Assembly (NCBI GenBank): GCA_911728455.2
Contig: OU452225.1
Coordinates: 851,001 to 915,000, forward strand
Length of the DNA stretch: 64,000 nucleotides
Reading direction: 5' to 3'
Source: Marthasterias glacialis
Lineage: Eukaryota > Echinodermata > Asteroidea > Forcipulatida > Asteriidae
Shown piece by piece: positions 12,701 through 23,003 of the stretch; positions within the stretch are counted from its first letter, which is position 1, and each line of letters opens with the position of its first letter. The translations under genes and the position numbers were made by a program. Under the pieces are notes generated by a model, which was given only the letters and a program-made list of their open reading frames with translations, was not told the origin of the DNA and made no database searches.

Positions 12701-15374
12701 GCCCATAATAACATGAGGTGGCCCACCGTGCTACTCTCAATGACCGTGTTGCTCATTTTATGCCAACATCATCACCTCGCTGCTTGATTTGGACACTTTG
12801 AACATTCAGATGGCAAACAGAACATACACTCCAGGGATCTTCTGGTTCTTTTGACTATAGAGACATTTTTTATTTGTATTTTTTCCAAATTCAGAATGAT
12901 AAAGTTACCTTGGTTCTCTTGATGATTGTATGTGTGTCCCTTAAGAATCTTGTCATGGGCACTCTGTTGAGTGGGATAGGAAAAGTAACATTGTCCCCTT
13001 GGGAGGAGATATCAAGCCTAAGCCCATCTTCATAGCACTGCTTACTACACAACTCTGCTTCCCATAGAAACCTGCACTTAACGTGCCTTGTGAAGCACCG
13101 AAATCAACATTGACCCTTATATGACCTCAGAGCACAGACAGAGATTGAAAGTGTTTGATTTTTCTAGAGGTAGGAAAACCGGAGGGCCTGGAGAAAAAGC
13201 CTCTAGGCACAGGAGAGAACCAACACACAACTCTACTCACATAGTGGTGAAAGGCGAGCACTTTATGGACTATCCACCCATGCCTCCCATTATTGTAATA
13301 ACATTATTGTAACGACCATTTTTTTTTCAGACAAGTATTATAAGAAAAGTATTTCTTGTCATTTGAACCACCAGCCACTCAAGTTACCAAGCTTCAAGAT
13401 ATGCTGAATAAGAAAGATGAGGACATGCACGCTATGGAGGAGCGCTACAAGAAATACCTGGAGAAAGCTAAGAGTGTGATTCGAACCCTGGACCCTAAAC
13501 AGAGTCCGGCAAGCACTAATGAGATACAGCTACTTAAGACACAGCTTCATGAGAAGCAGAAAATTATCGAGCACTTAGAGGTGAGGGAGGACGAGGGAAG
13601 ATGGTGATAGGACAAAGGGTGTCGCTTCATCTTTTGATCACCCTGTGTTTAATTTAGAAACACTACTTATCTTTCATTTGCATACAACAAATATTTTAAA
13701 AGTGCAGTTTTGACATCCCCGAGACTCGAAATGAACATGATTTTTGTGGTAGCTCACAGGACTAGCAACCTCAATATTTCTTGTTTGCTGAGTGGTCCTG
13801 AATAATGCACAAAGACAATTTGATTAATATGGTACCCGGTATTACCAATCCTTTACGTGCTGCTTTTTGTTTTGCAAAGATTTTCATTTTGTCTTCATAC
13901 ATTGACTTTAGCTGCCAGGGGCTCATTTGTGGAAGGATTTTAAAAACCACTCACCCCCAACAAATCTAGAGAGGCCAGTGCAAATAACAAAACTTTTGTT
14001 TTTTATTAATTAATTTTTGTATAAATTTATTTATTTATTTCAAATCATGGCAGTGAATGATTTCCCTGGTATAGCATAACAAAATGCAACACATATTGCC
14101 TCAGTTGCAACTCCGAAATCATCATTTGCTACTCAGTTCAGTGTGCAAAGATCATATTCAGTCGAAATATTTTGCTATTCAAAATCTCTGGATGAAATCG
14201 TTCCCTGATGGGAATGTCTTGATGTAATTTGCAATGAAATGCGCTATTTTCTTTCTTTTTGTGAAGCATGAACGAGAGAAATCGAAGGTAATGCGAGATG
14301 GTGAAGAGAAGCTTATAGTTTCAGCTTGGTATAACATGGTAAGACATTTTCTTACCTGCTTGATTGATTCGGTCATTTATTTATACATTTTTAATTGGCT
14401 ATTTTTTTGTTTTGTTTTTATTTTTTCCTTTACTGTATGCTTTTTTGTCGTCTTCTTCTTTCCTTCATTTTTACTGTTATCATTTTGTGGGGGTATTGTT
14501 TACTTGTTTTATTATGTAGGTTTTCTTTTTTGTGGGAGGAAGTTCAAGTCGAACCGAAACCTTTAACGGTTTAGGAGAGATTCCCAGTTTCCCTCATTGC
14601 ACACTTTGTATCCATTATCGTTTGTGAAACAAAATGGTATGTAGGAAGTAACTGTTACTAGTAAACTTGTGGGTACAGATCTTTAGGAGGAGTGTTGACT
14701 CTGAAAAGAGCTGTTTGTATAGTCTGGATAATTCAAATAGTATAGTCTGTTTGTCTTCAGGAGTGTATATTGTTCAAACTTTTGAGACTACAACAATTAA
14801 CCAGTCATGTGATTTCTCAGGATTTTTCCTGATTTCAGGATTTTCTCAAAATCTCCTTGAGCCTTCAAATTTTCTTGAAAGAAGTAAAGCACTCACTTGA
14901 AAAAAATAGTCCATATTGTGTCAAAACCTGTAGTTTGGTATTTCTGGTGATGCACTGAGTCTGTAAACCTCCTGAATTGTAACATCTGGGAGGTCCTGGG
15001 TCTAGAATAAGGTGGAACCCAGGCCCGAATGCCATTTTCAGGAATTTCCGCATTCAGCAAATCTCATCCCTGATTAACAGCCAACACTCCTCCCATAAGA
15101 GATTTACACATGATTGTACCCACAAGCTTTACTGGTACCACTTCCTATTATCCATACCATGACAAACTTCAAACATCACTTATCACGGTGTGTGTCTTAT
15201 CTCCTCCTCCTTTTTTCCCTCCCATTGAAGGGTATGCACATGCATCGTAAGGCAGCCGAGGACCGGCTAGCCAACTCCTCCACCGGTCAGTCATTCCTTG
15301 CCCGGCAACGTCAAGCCTCCAACCGTCGCTCACAGGCTATCATCAGCGGTCACTCCTCAAATACCACCAGGTGA
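1265..15374 (+). CDS. HOOK: HOOK family protein, C-terminal half (gene continues to the left)
   Basis: HOOK proteins are coiled-coil adaptors that activate dynein-dynactin and, with FTS and FHIP, link cargo vesicles to microtubules. Nine exons give 367 in-phase residues plus stop: 1265-1429, 2170-2330, 3090-3230, 4364-4460, 11130-11164, 12080-12162, 13375-13580, 14267-14338, 15231-15374. The translation is charged heptad-rich coiled coil with blocks known from vertebrate HOOK1/HOOK3: IRLQHENKMLKL, ERYKKYLEKAKSVIRTLDPK, SAWYNMGM, and near the end KAAEDRLA followed by GQSFLARQRQ. The N-terminal microtubule-binding (calponin-homology-like) domain and first coiled coil lie outside the window. A Ser/Pro-rich linker in exon 2 (three S-P sites) differs from vertebrate HOOKs. 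Invertebrates usually have one HOOK gene, so a paralog number is not assigned. Confidence 0.96.
2170..2330 (+). CDS. HOOK: HOOK exon b, with Ser/Pro linker
   Basis: Acceptor GTTGCAG; 53 codons plus 2 nt. It reads RLRVERDSLRETNDEL and then a linker SPDRPSSPGSP before PSEIR. The donor is GTTGGT, weaker than the usual GTAAGT, but the next exon joins in phase and restores the conserved R-E-K-I sequence. Confidence 0.93.
2607..2748 (+). mobile_element. Dispersed repeat, family F15 (copy 1)
   Basis: It shares TCTACCATGCCCGACATG, a C-run, TCTAACACACTCTTCCCCTC and TTGTACAGAAGCACC with 34,568-34,716. It lies in HOOK intron 2 between two F2-like stretches (about 2,425-2,600 and 2,770-3,012). Confidence 0.65.
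3090..3230 (+). CDS. HOOK: HOOK exon c
   Basis: Acceptor CTTTCAG, donor GTACGG; enters and leaves in phase 2. It contains IIRLQHENKMLKL and LLQSLLDDSNARQNELE, among the most conserved HOOK coiled-coil blocks. Confidence 0.96.
3660..3721. repeat. (TTA)n microsatellite
   Basis: About 18 perfect trinucleotide units in HOOK intron 3. It follows a SINE-like 3' end (GCGCACTATAAATC), so it is probably a SINE tail that expanded. Confidence 0.9.
4023..4097 (+). repeat. tRNA-like sequence (SINE head or tRNA pseudogene)
   Basis: It has a box-A-like TAGCTCAGTTGGTAGAG and a box-B-like GGTTCAAATCCC at tRNA spacing. The anticodon and T stems do not pair properly and the acceptor ends match poorly, so this is not called a functional tRNA. 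Confidence 0.6.
4364..4460 (+). CDS. HOOK: HOOK exon d
   Basis: Acceptor CTCTACAG, donor GTAAGA; 97 nt, completes a split codon and ends in phase 0. It reads GNQRILSLEAEVEELK, matching the NQRLLEVQSQVEELQ region of HOOK1. Confidence 0.94.
4901..6012. repeat. 21-bp minisatellite (about 53 units) in HOOK intron 4
   Basis: Two related 21-bp units, both starting TCAGTGTTTCA, alternate: one continues with GTGAGAACAG, the other with AGGATATCGG. Because 21 is a multiple of 3 and neither unit has a stop in certain frames, three long open frames arise (346 and 358 residues on plus, 316 on minus). No splice sites join them to HOOK, so they are treated as by-products of the repeat. Confidence 0.93.
6610..6782. 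mobile_element. Palindromic element with two face-to-face tRNA-like halves
   Basis: A minus-oriented tRNA-like half (box B read as GGATTTGAACC on plus, about 6640-6694) meets a plus-oriented one (AACTCAGTTG, then GGTTCAAATCC, about 6690-6761). The outer ends are inverted repeats around GTGAACAA...AATTGAC. It lies in HOOK intron 4. Confidence 0.6.
7116..7313. mobile_element. Foldback element, family F8
   Basis: Terminal inverted repeats of about 30 bp: AATAAGAATAAACTATTGCT at the left and its reverse complement at the right. A related pair of arms flanks about 14,640-15,150 in another HOOK intron. Confidence 0.75.
7672..7977. mobile_element. Foldback element, family F9
   Basis: Inverted arms of about 65 bp start with GTCTGGTACAATGACTTG and end with AAGTCGCTGTACCAGAC. 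A related single arm is at about 42,330-42,420. A 15-bp A run sits in the interior. Confidence 0.7.
8406..8572. mobile_element. Foldback element, family F3 (copy 1)
   Basis: The left arm TTTATGGTGGTTTACACCAC is mirrored by TGTGGTGGTGTAAACGACCA at the right. The inner parts keep GTATATGAACCAATCAGCATG, as in the copy at 21.6-21.8 kb. Confidence 0.75.
8691..8816 (-). mobile_element. Dispersed repeat, family F16 (copy 1)
   Basis: It opens with GGCATGCAACTTATCAGCTG and runs through GGTACAAAGTCTTGCTGAGA to GGCACTTTCC. Related copies lie at 21,101-21,209, 26,357-26,505 and 34,398-34,508. The strand is arbitrary. Confidence 0.6.
9228..9372 (+). mobile_element. Foldback element, family F2 (diverged copy)
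   Basis: It shares CTCAGCAAAAATAAGCAGGA, TGCTGGTCAC and ATGAAATTGGGTTCAGA with the fuller copy at 32.87-33.05 kb. Confidence 0.55.
11130..11164 (+). CDS. HOOK: HOOK exon e (35-nt microexon)
   Basis: Acceptor CTCTTGTAG, donor GTAAGT. It encodes NQDLRLKLNEH plus two bases of the next Lys codon. The length agrees with the vertebrate coiled coil at this point (K-K-K-L-E-E-H-L), so no exon seems to be missing despite the 6.7-kb intron before it. Confidence 0.9.
11181..11545. mobile_element. Inverted pair of SINE-2-like sequences
   Basis: The plus half begins with CTGCTCTAGAATGCAG and GGGTTTGAATCCCACC. The minus half ends with GGGATTCGAACCCACGA and TCTAGAGCAGATGTCTTACC. The tRNA-like A and B boxes match the SINE-2 copies at 24, 59.8-60.2 and 63 kb. 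Confidence 0.6.
12080..12162 (+). CDS. HOOK: HOOK exon f
   Basis: Acceptor TTGTTGTAG, donor GTAAGT; 83 nt. It reads EKLRETDTELQRN and YIDDLEPKY, equivalent to the IEDLEPRF block of HOOK1. It leaves one base of a split codon. Confidence 0.95.
13375..13580 (+). CDS. HOOK: HOOK exon g
   Basis: It encodes TQVTKLQDMLNKKDEDM and ERYKKYLEKAKSVIRTLDPK, the strongest HOOK signature in the window. The acceptor is ACCACCAG at 13,374. A stronger-looking pyrimidine tract with CAG ends at 13,330, but using it shifts the frame and meets a stop. The chosen site gives a gap-free match to vertebrate HOOK. Donor GTGAGG. Confidence 0.94.
14267..14338 (+). CDS. HOOK: HOOK exon h
   Basis: 24 codons, phase 0 at both ends; acceptor TTTTTGTGAAG, donor GTAAGA. 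It reads HEREKSK and ends EEKLIVSAWYNM, a block nearly identical to HOOK1/3. Confidence 0.95.
14640..15150. mobile_element. Foldback arms of family F8 around an interior of about 400 bp
   Basis: TACTAGTAAACTTGTGGGTA with AGGAGTGTTGACTCTG at the left faces AACACTCCTCCCATAAGA with TACCCACAAGCTTTACTGGT at the right. It fills much of the last HOOK intron. Confidence 0.6.
15231..15374 (+). CDS. HOOK: HOOK terminal exon
   Basis: Acceptor CCCATTGAAG; 47 codons plus TGA. It starts GMHMHRKAAEDRLA and includes TGQSFLARQRQASNRRSQ, the conserved HOOK C-terminus, then ends with a short variable tail. Confidence 0.96.
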   Translation, partial: GMHMHRKAAEDRLANSSTGQSFLARQRQASNRRSQAIISGHSSNTTR

Positions 15375-16448
15375 AAAGGTCACCAAGTCATCGACATCAC
15401 ACCCATCCCGCCCCCCTCCCCACCAATGCCATTATGCACCAGCACTTGATGTCATTCCACTGTTAATATACTTGGTGAAGACATCTCTAGCTAAGGTATC
15501 CCCTAGTTCCATTGCGAACATGCAGTTGATGTCATTCCCTAATGTAGCCCCCTACTTACGCCATTGGAAACATGTAGTTGATGTCACTCTTTAAATGCCA
15601 TAAAAACTGGTCACATACACCACCCAGAAGTGCCATTTTAAAAGTTGATGCCACTCCTCTAAAATCAAATTTCAATGAAATTGTCTTTAGGCTAATGACC
15701 TCATCCCTAATGCTATTGCAAACGTGCATTTGGTGTCACTCCTCATATACCATTTGGTGAAAGACCATAGGCCTTTGGTGACACCCCCACCACCAGCAGC
15801 ACTAGAGTATGGTAAACCTTCCAATTGGGATTATACACCGATAACATCTCAGGAAAATAATAATTGAAAATTAAAAAAAAATAGGAACCCCAGACTGATT
15901 TGTATTAAACCTATAGAAATTGAACACACTGAATGCTGAACTCAGTTTTCGTCTTCTGTGTACGCCCTCTATGTCAGCTACAGACATAGTGTATCAATAT
16001 CATGTGACATGCCGGTATGGGAAAATGAACCACATCAACCAATGGGAAAGCTGGAATTTGCCAGACAGTTAAAATGGCAGTGCGCATGAATTGACTCAAA
16101 ACAGATGCCACGCAGCATTCTCAGAGGTCTATTTCTACAATTAAACTCTAACTCTAAGATATTTGTAATTGGTGTCTATTTGAATCCTGTATGATGACTC
16201 AATACCTGAGACATTGGACTCTGCTATATTCCCACATAATTGGAAGTATTCTTGGTCCCTTACCAAGCATGGCTGGTGTTTCTATGCAGTACTGTAACCA
16301 TCAAAATCAGGTCAAACCAGGGGTAGGATTTCTGGGGATTCTTCTGGTAGTTAGGGTTTAACAGTTGGTACAATGCATTCCCTACTGTGCCTTGTAGACC
16401 CAAGTGACATGCATGTTCCACTTTGTATTGTGGAGTTCACTTTTTACT

Positions 16449-16780
16449 CGTAATGTGTGAGTTTGAGCGGAGGAACTGCAGTTTCTCAAGAATAAGTTCA
16501 AATAAAAGCGTAACAGTCTTGAGGTGTCTACGTACCGACAGCCTGCAGAGAGTTGTTACCAAGAACAAGTGCATGAGTTTGAGCAGACAAACTGCAGGTT
16601 CTCAAGAATTAGTTCAAGTATGACTGTAACACCCTTGAAGTGTTTATGTACTTATATAGCCCATACTTGACTACAAACAGAGAGGTGTTACCAAGAACAT
16701 GAGTTTGTAGAAACTGCAGTTATTCAAAAGTAGGTTCAAATGTCGCTGCAACAACATTGAAGTGATATGTACCTATTCAG
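16449..16780 (+). repeat. Three diverged tandem copies of about 115 bp
   Basis: Each copy has GAGTTTG, AACTGCAG, TCAAGAAT or similar, AGTTCAA, TGAAGTG or TGAGGTG, and GTTACCAAGAACA in the same order. Confidence 0.7.
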
Positions 16781-18006
16781 GCCTCGATCTTAAGAAAAAT
16801 GAGGGTAGGCCTTTGCTGGCCAAATCAGAGAAATTGTACAAGGGCATCCTGGCCAAGTTGGTAGTGACAGTGCAATTTTTCTGAAGGGCATGCTGGCCAA
16901 CTCAACAGGGCTTGAGGCAAATGGCCACGGTGGCCTCGGTTAAGATCAAGGCCTGCTATTGAATCGATTTACCTGATGTTATTACGTGATAAACCTTGCT
17001 TGGGCTATTTTGGGACTCAATCAAGTGACGTTTAGCAGCATCACCATGTGGGAGTAATCTCTGTGGTTGCAGTCTCCTATACGATGTACAGAGCGTACTG
17101 TCTAATACAACGTTGAGTCAACTTGTTCCTTGGGAACCACACATGTACTCCAAAGAGAGAGTACTTCCATATGGTGTTACTGCAAAACTTAATCTTATTG
17201 TCATGCAAACCTTCAAGTCTTATTTTGAGAGTCAGTTTCCCAAAGTATATTTTCTTTTGTGTGCCTTATAGGCAAAGCATATATTTGGCCAGAAAATGGC
17301 AGACCATGGGCAGACAGTAGCCTTATGTGACGTCGGTGCAAGGGGTCAGGAGTCCAGACTTGACTAAAATCTAATGCATATAAAATTAAAATTGCGTATT
17401 AATCTACTAAACATACAATTCTGCGTCACGAATACCTTGAAAATACCTGAAGCATTATTAAGAAAAGTTCTTGTGTCAAAACCACAGCACCAGAACATGT
17501 ACAAAATCTAAAGCTTTTGTGTCCATTCAGACTGGTGCTTATGAAATAATCAGCTACTTAAGACAGATCTTTATAAGAGAATTTAGGAACTCAACAGTTA
17601 GTACGTGAATTACTTTTTTTGCCAAATTCAAAGCATACCCCGTTCCCACCCAAGGAAATTGTTCCCATCTGTTTGTCCTCCCTGCCCTGTCAAACTGTAA
17701 ATAATCCAGAAGTGTACATTGTTGTACACTTAAGCTATAAATATGTTATGTACATTATATATTTTAATATGGAAACAAAGTCCAATGCTTGATGAAATGG
17801 AGTGCCTGCACCTGGCACTGTTATGCATTGTAAATACACACAAAATCCTTAACGAAAGAAATTCTTGTGGTTTTATTTTATCAGATATTTTTAATGTTTA
17901 GATGATGACTGTGTTTTAATAGTGATTATGTGTATTTGTTTAATCTTAAAACTTTAACAGCCTAAGAGTATACTATAACCCACCTTGGTAAGCTTGCTAT
18001 ACTATT

Positions 18007-18012
18007 AATAAA
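18007..18012 (+). terminator. Candidate HOOK polyadenylation signal
   Basis: AATAAA followed by a T-rich stretch, 2.6 kb after the HOOK stop. An earlier AATAAA at 16,501 is an alternative. RNA data would decide. Confidence 0.3.
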
Positions 18013-18529
18013 CAATTTTAATTCTTCTATTATTTTAGCCCTGTTGAAGGAGGAAAAAAGATTAATTTTTGTATTATCAGCTAGACCTTTTGTGACGTTC
18101 TTTAATAATTCTATTTAATCAATTAACGCAGGAAGATTTGTACGTCCGAACAACTTTTTCCTGTAATCGGAAGTTGAGTATACTACCAGAACATTTTTTT
18201 GTTTAGGCTTTAGGTCAAACCCGGATATTCCATCGTGTCGAGAGCATATGCATGCACTCAACATGTTACACTTCATCATGTCCCCCCTCCCCATGCAAAG
18301 AGGGGAAAAGGGTGCTCAAATTCATGCTTTAAATCTCCCTTTTTTCAGAGGGTTATTGTGTAATCCCCGATTCTAGACTTTCGCACTATTTTGGATTTGA
18401 AAATTTAAGAATTTGGTAGTTTTCTTATGTGGATTCTTTAGAAGAAGGAATGAACGAGAGAGCCATTTGTGTTTTTTTTTTAATTGCTCTCTAGGTCTAA
18501 CTTCAATACAGCTGCTTTTTAACCTGAAA

Positions 18530-18655
18530 TATTACTTGGGAAATTTGTCTGTTAAGCGAAAATTAACGGGGCACCGGTCACAAACAATATTAGCTGGTAA
18601 CCTGATTCTGCTAAGCAAGATTTTTCTTTGCTCAGCAAATACCTTTTTCAGGTAG
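18530..18655 (+). mobile_element. Foldback element, family F2 (diverged copy)
   Basis: It contains CTGTTAAGCGAAAATTAACG, GGTCACAAAC, AGCTGGTAACCTGATTCTGC and CTCAGCAAATA in F2 order. Confidence 0.5.
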
Positions 18656-20689
18656 TTGGACTCTGTAGACTTGAGGATAGACCATAGAAGTAGATCCCCA
18701 GAGAACTCCAAGCTCAGTTTGCATCTTTGTCTGCTTGTGGACATAACTTATCAATAGATAGTTCCCACTTGACGTCGTACAGTGTAACATCGGCCATCTT
18801 CACAGGTAAATAAGTCATTATGCATAAATACCATGTGCGGCACTCGGGAGTTTTCTCAAACTCCTTGCATGATTGGTCAGTGAACCCCTTGGCTGCAGAG
18901 AAAAATTAGAAGCTTGATGCAACTCGAAGCGGGAACCCAAGTTGCCCCAAAAGGTGGCATCTATCAAGAACTATTTGTGGCGTGTAACGTGCCAGATTAG
19001 CCAATGGAAAAGCTGAAATTTTCCGTACAGCTAAAATGGCAGCGCATGAAGTTTTGTCCAAACCTGCCAAAGCATATATAAACAGATTACTGACAGCATT
19101 TTCTAGGTTCTACTTCTGTGGGATAGACCAGTGGTCTCTTTTCAAGCCGTTATTTACTTCAAACCTCTTTTCTGTAGTATTCTTGACCCTAGGCTTTTAA
19201 AATAGGCAATTCATAGTATTTTCATTTTAAATATATATTTTATTTGTTATAATTCTGTATAAATGTGACCTGTACCCAATTTCACATAGCTATGTACTTT
19301 GTCACAAGATATTTCTTATAAATCAAGGTCCTGTTGCACATAATAACGGTGCTTAGGAGACTCTATTGAAATCTGTTTTGTGAGGTCGGGTCACATCTGT
19401 ACTGTGCAGGGTATTTCTGATTATATAGTGTAGGATTTAGACTTTGCGAGGCAATTGTGAGTAGGAGATATTTGGGGACACAAGGTGGCAGCAGACTTTA
19501 GATTCAGCCTGTAGAGACTATCCGTTAAAAGTGGTTTGTACCAACTCACACAGCAGCTTAAAACAGCGATTGTTTGAATCTATCCCATTCTTCAAAGATC
19601 ATTTTCCGGTTTGAATATTTTCCATGTTTCTCATGTTAACTATAAGAATTACTTAAAAAAACGAAAGTGGCGTATCACATTGTTTCCAGACACATTCCCA
19701 GGAAAGAATGTGATCCCAAACGGCCAACTCTTGGCATTTAGATAGGCTTGTAGACACAGTCTTATTAACACCTAGTTGTGGGGACTTGCTATTGGTCTAT
19801 TATTCCCTTTTCTATTGATTGAATTACCTTGTGGGGACAGGGTTTGACAAAGTAAAAAGGGTTGCAGGGAACCTTCGTCCATTGTATAAATGTCCCCACA
19901 GCGGTGTGTGCTTATCAATTTATATGATCTTTATATATGGTCTTTATAAGATTTTTTGTAAAATGTGTGTTCCATTTAACTTCTCTCAAATCCACCACCA
20001 ATCAAATCTAATCCACTGACGTTGCACTACCAACTTTTGTTTAGTATATGTATAGCATTATTGTTTTAACGTGTAAATACAGTATAAATGTATGACTTAA
20101 AATGCTGCAGGATGATTGTGTTAATGTTATCAGGGACTTGGATTCTGTGGGTTTGATAAAGATGAGGGATCAGTCATAAATAACTGGACACTAGGAATGG
20201 ATTTTTTAAGCATGTGCACAACATTGGTCAGATTAAAAATCTTCACAGATTTACGGGAAACTTAACAAGGTATAAAGATGGTCATGGTGGAAAACTTTTC
20301 TTCAAATATTTTTGCTTGAATGCTACAGTTTTTGAGAAACAAGTCAAACAGTTTTGATCTCGCAAGTCTGAAATTGGTTGGTTTGAAAAGATTGATGGCG
20401 ATTTTCACGATCTTGTGACTCAGGTGACCTATTGAGCTTAAATTTTCACAGTTTTGTTATTTCATTTATGTGTTGTGTCACACAATAGTGGGAATAGTGA
20501 TTTTTGACAATTACCCATGCTGGCTGCCAGTTTTGATGTCACTTTAGCAACAACACAATGCAAATGTTGAGCAGTAGTGTTGATGGGGGCTTCATAGTGA
20601 TATCTGTTCCCAACTTCTTTTGATTCCCCTTGCTCAGTTTCTGTTCTGTTATTCAAAATAAATTGAAAGGTGTCCAACATAGACCTTAC

Positions 20690-21030
20690 GCATTGACATT
20701 GTCCCACTGCCATTTTAGAGGTAGCTGATGACAAAACAATGGAAATGCACAGCTTTGTTCGCCAATCGCACAGGAAGGGTCTGTACGTGAGGGTGCTGTT
20801 GTGTATGTCAGGTATAGAGAGGTTGTGTGATCCAGGGAAAAGTTCATTTCGCAGCCCATGTTGGGTCCAGCCAAGTACAAACTCAACGGCTGACGCGTCG
20901 TCTGCTGAATCATTTCCAGCGACTGCTTGTGCACGCTGCATTAGAAAAATGTCTTGGGTGACGTCACGTGAAACCTCTCTATATTGGAATGACAATGGAT
21001 GCTCTGGTTATTTGCTTCTGACTGGAGTAT
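20690..21030 (-). mobile_element. Dispersed repeat, family F17 (copy 1)
   Basis: A segment from GGAAAAGTTCATTTCGCAGC to GGGTGACGTCACGTGAAACC is about 80% similar by eye to 57,604-57,760. A 177-residue minus-strand open frame (20,462-20,995) crosses it, but the second copy has indels, so a protein is doubtful. Confidence 0.55.
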
Positions 21031-21100
21031 GACGAGGTGTGCATAAAGATTTTGTAGAGCCCTCTGCAGACTCTGCAAGTCTAATGAGTATTTGAACGCA

Positions 21101-21209
21101 GGCATGCAACTTTTCAGCTGATTTCCTCGTTTGAGGTTTCTCAGCTGTGTCATTGAAAATTGCAAAATGCAGTACAAAGTTTTACTGTGCCTGGAACTTT
21201 CCTCGATTT
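21101..21209 (-). mobile_element. Dispersed repeat, family F16 (copy 2)
   Basis: It begins AGGCATGCAACTTTTCAGCT and ends TGTGCCTGGAACTTTCCTCG, parallel to the copy at 8.7-8.8 kb. Confidence 0.6.
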
Positions 21210-21631
21210 TTTTGACATACCAAGGTTCCCAGAAAAGTTCAAATGCGCGAGAGACTTGCTTGGGTTATTGAGATATTCTCAGTATAACAGAATTCCTTGT
21301 CTCAATGTCTGTGAAGCTGATATTTTTGATAATTGTCAATTTCGTTGCAATCAATGTGAGTACAAGCAGATTTTGTCTCTAAAAATACCCTTCTTTTTTC
21401 CTGTGTACTTAATTGTTTAATTCATTGATCTTTTACTGTTTTAATAATTTATATGTGAATGAGTTGTGGTGGTGATCAGTAGTGGTTTGTGTAATACCAT
21501 GGGTGTGTCCTAAAATCAGGAGGTTCAGAGTGTCCCAGAAGGTTGTTTCTGAGTTTCTCACAATGGAGAAGTGACTCATGAATTACATTAAAGCGAGTAT
21601 TGAAAGATGGTATACAGTAATCCGAGCAGCG

Positions 21632-21797
21632 CCCATTTATGGTGTTTTACACCACCGCAGCTGTGGCCGCCCCACGTGCCTGCGACGAGACAATGCCTCA
21701 GTGCGCATATGTACCAATCAGCATGGATGATTCACAGTGCATGTGTGTCGAGGAACGGGTGCGGCGGCCGTAGCTGTGGTGGTGTAAACGCCCATGA
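21632..21797. mobile_element. Foldback element, family F3 (copy 2)
   Basis: The arms CCATTTATGGTGTTTTACAC and TGGTGGTGTAAACGCCCATG are inverted. The interior is GC-rich and ends GCGGCGGCCGTAGC. Confidence 0.75.
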
Positions 21798-22252
21798 ACA
21801 AGCTGCTCAGATTAGTCTATATACACAGATGCATCTTAATTATGAACACTTTGAAGGCAGTACTTGTATTTAAAATCATCAACCCTTAACCTCCATATGA
21901 GTTCTTTTTAATGTTATTCCTTCACTCTTCACTCTGTAAAATCAAAAACTGATAAAAGTGCAAACCTCCCCTCCCCGTTTCCCGCCGATAGGACTCTGTA
22001 CACTATTGATAACATCATTGATGATAGACTTCTTATCACAGTGCAGCCATCTTGTGTGTCTCCCATTCAGCACAATAAACCCACACCGAGGCTGGTAGAA
22101 ACAAATAGTCTGGTACCTACTGAAAGCTTAGAAAAGGTGCTGTCACAATACGGGATACCTGACCAACTTGGCCATAGTGCAGTTAAAGTATTTTGGACAA
22201 GCCCCAAGTTGAAAAATGGTGAATCTTGAAACACAGCTTATCACACCAGGGC

Positions 22253-22442
22253 CTAATTTCAGAAAACTGCATAAGCAGAAAAAGTAGCTTAACAATTCTC
22301 TGCTAAGCAAAACTAAGCAGGAAACCAGTCAAAGATAGTACATGTTGAATGGTTTTTGGCTGGTAACCTTATTTTGGAAAGCAAAATTGTTTTGTGCTTG
22401 GCTACTTTTTGTGTTTATAAGCAGCTGTTTGAAATTGTGCTC
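22253..22442 (+). mobile_element. Foldback element, family F2
   Basis: It runs from CCTAATTTCAGAAAACTGCA through TGCTAAGCAAAACTAAGCAG to GTTTATAAGCAGCTG and GAAATTGTGCTCAG. The ends are diverged inverted repeats. Confidence 0.65.
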
Positions 22443-22473
22443 AGTACAGTTTAGCCATCTAAAGCAAAATCAA

Positions 22474-22572
22474 AATTAACTGTTTTGGCTATGGCTAGAC
22501 TGCTGTAAACTCCTATTCTTCAATGTTGTCGCTGCAGCCAATAGCCATAGCCGTAGCCAAAGTCAGTTGATT
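22474..22572. mobile_element. Foldback element, family F6
   Basis: GTTTTGGCTATGGCTAGACT faces AATAGCCATAGCCGTAGCCA. Related elements are at 44,702-44,840 and 49,501-49,610. Confidence 0.55.
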
Positions 22573-22812
22573 TGGATGAGCTACAAAAGGTTTTTCGCAA
22601 AATTTCCAAGAACCATTTTGTTTTATGGCTCTAGTACATCTTTTGTTATACAGATGCCACAATCAAAAACAGGATAGAATAACTGATTGCAAATCTTGTA
22701 TTTGACCAACTTCTGCACTTTTTTCTACCTTCTTCTTTGGAGAAAGCTGGATAATTTACTCTATAGAAATCACTATGTGCAGCACTGGCTGTATTCTGTT
22801 ATTCATAATAAC

Positions 22813-23003
22813 TGACCCAACTCACTCGACGTCATCACCAATGATAAATCTTGGTGGCGCCATTTTGGGAGTCAATGTCCCCATGTGTTAGGCCCATGTT
22901 AGGCTGCGCAGCGCGTGGTCAGACACGCACTGTATCTTTTCATACAATCTCCCAAAATGGCAGACCATGGGCAGTAACCATTTGAGACGTGGGTTCAATG
23001 GGT
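22813..23003. mobile_element. Foldback element, family F1
   Basis: Outer ends GACCCAACTCACTCGACGTC and GAGACGTGGGTTCAATGGGT; inner CGCCATTTTGGGAGTCAATG and CTCCCAAAATGGCAGACCAT. Confidence 0.7.

Larger units (their letters stand above)
15375..18012 (+). other. Probable HOOK 3' UTR and flank
   Basis: No coding potential was recognised. It holds degenerate tandem blocks around GTTGATGTCATTCC (15,440-15,770), a threefold repeat of about 115 bp (16,449-16,780), two Pumilio-type TGTAAATA motifs (17,696 and 17,829) and AATAAA at 16,501 and 18,007. The true 3' end is not known. Confidence 0.45.

Noticed and set aside
20462..20995. 177-residue gene on minus
   Set aside because: It overlaps a dispersed repeat whose second copy is frame-broken. 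No domain or signal was recognised.
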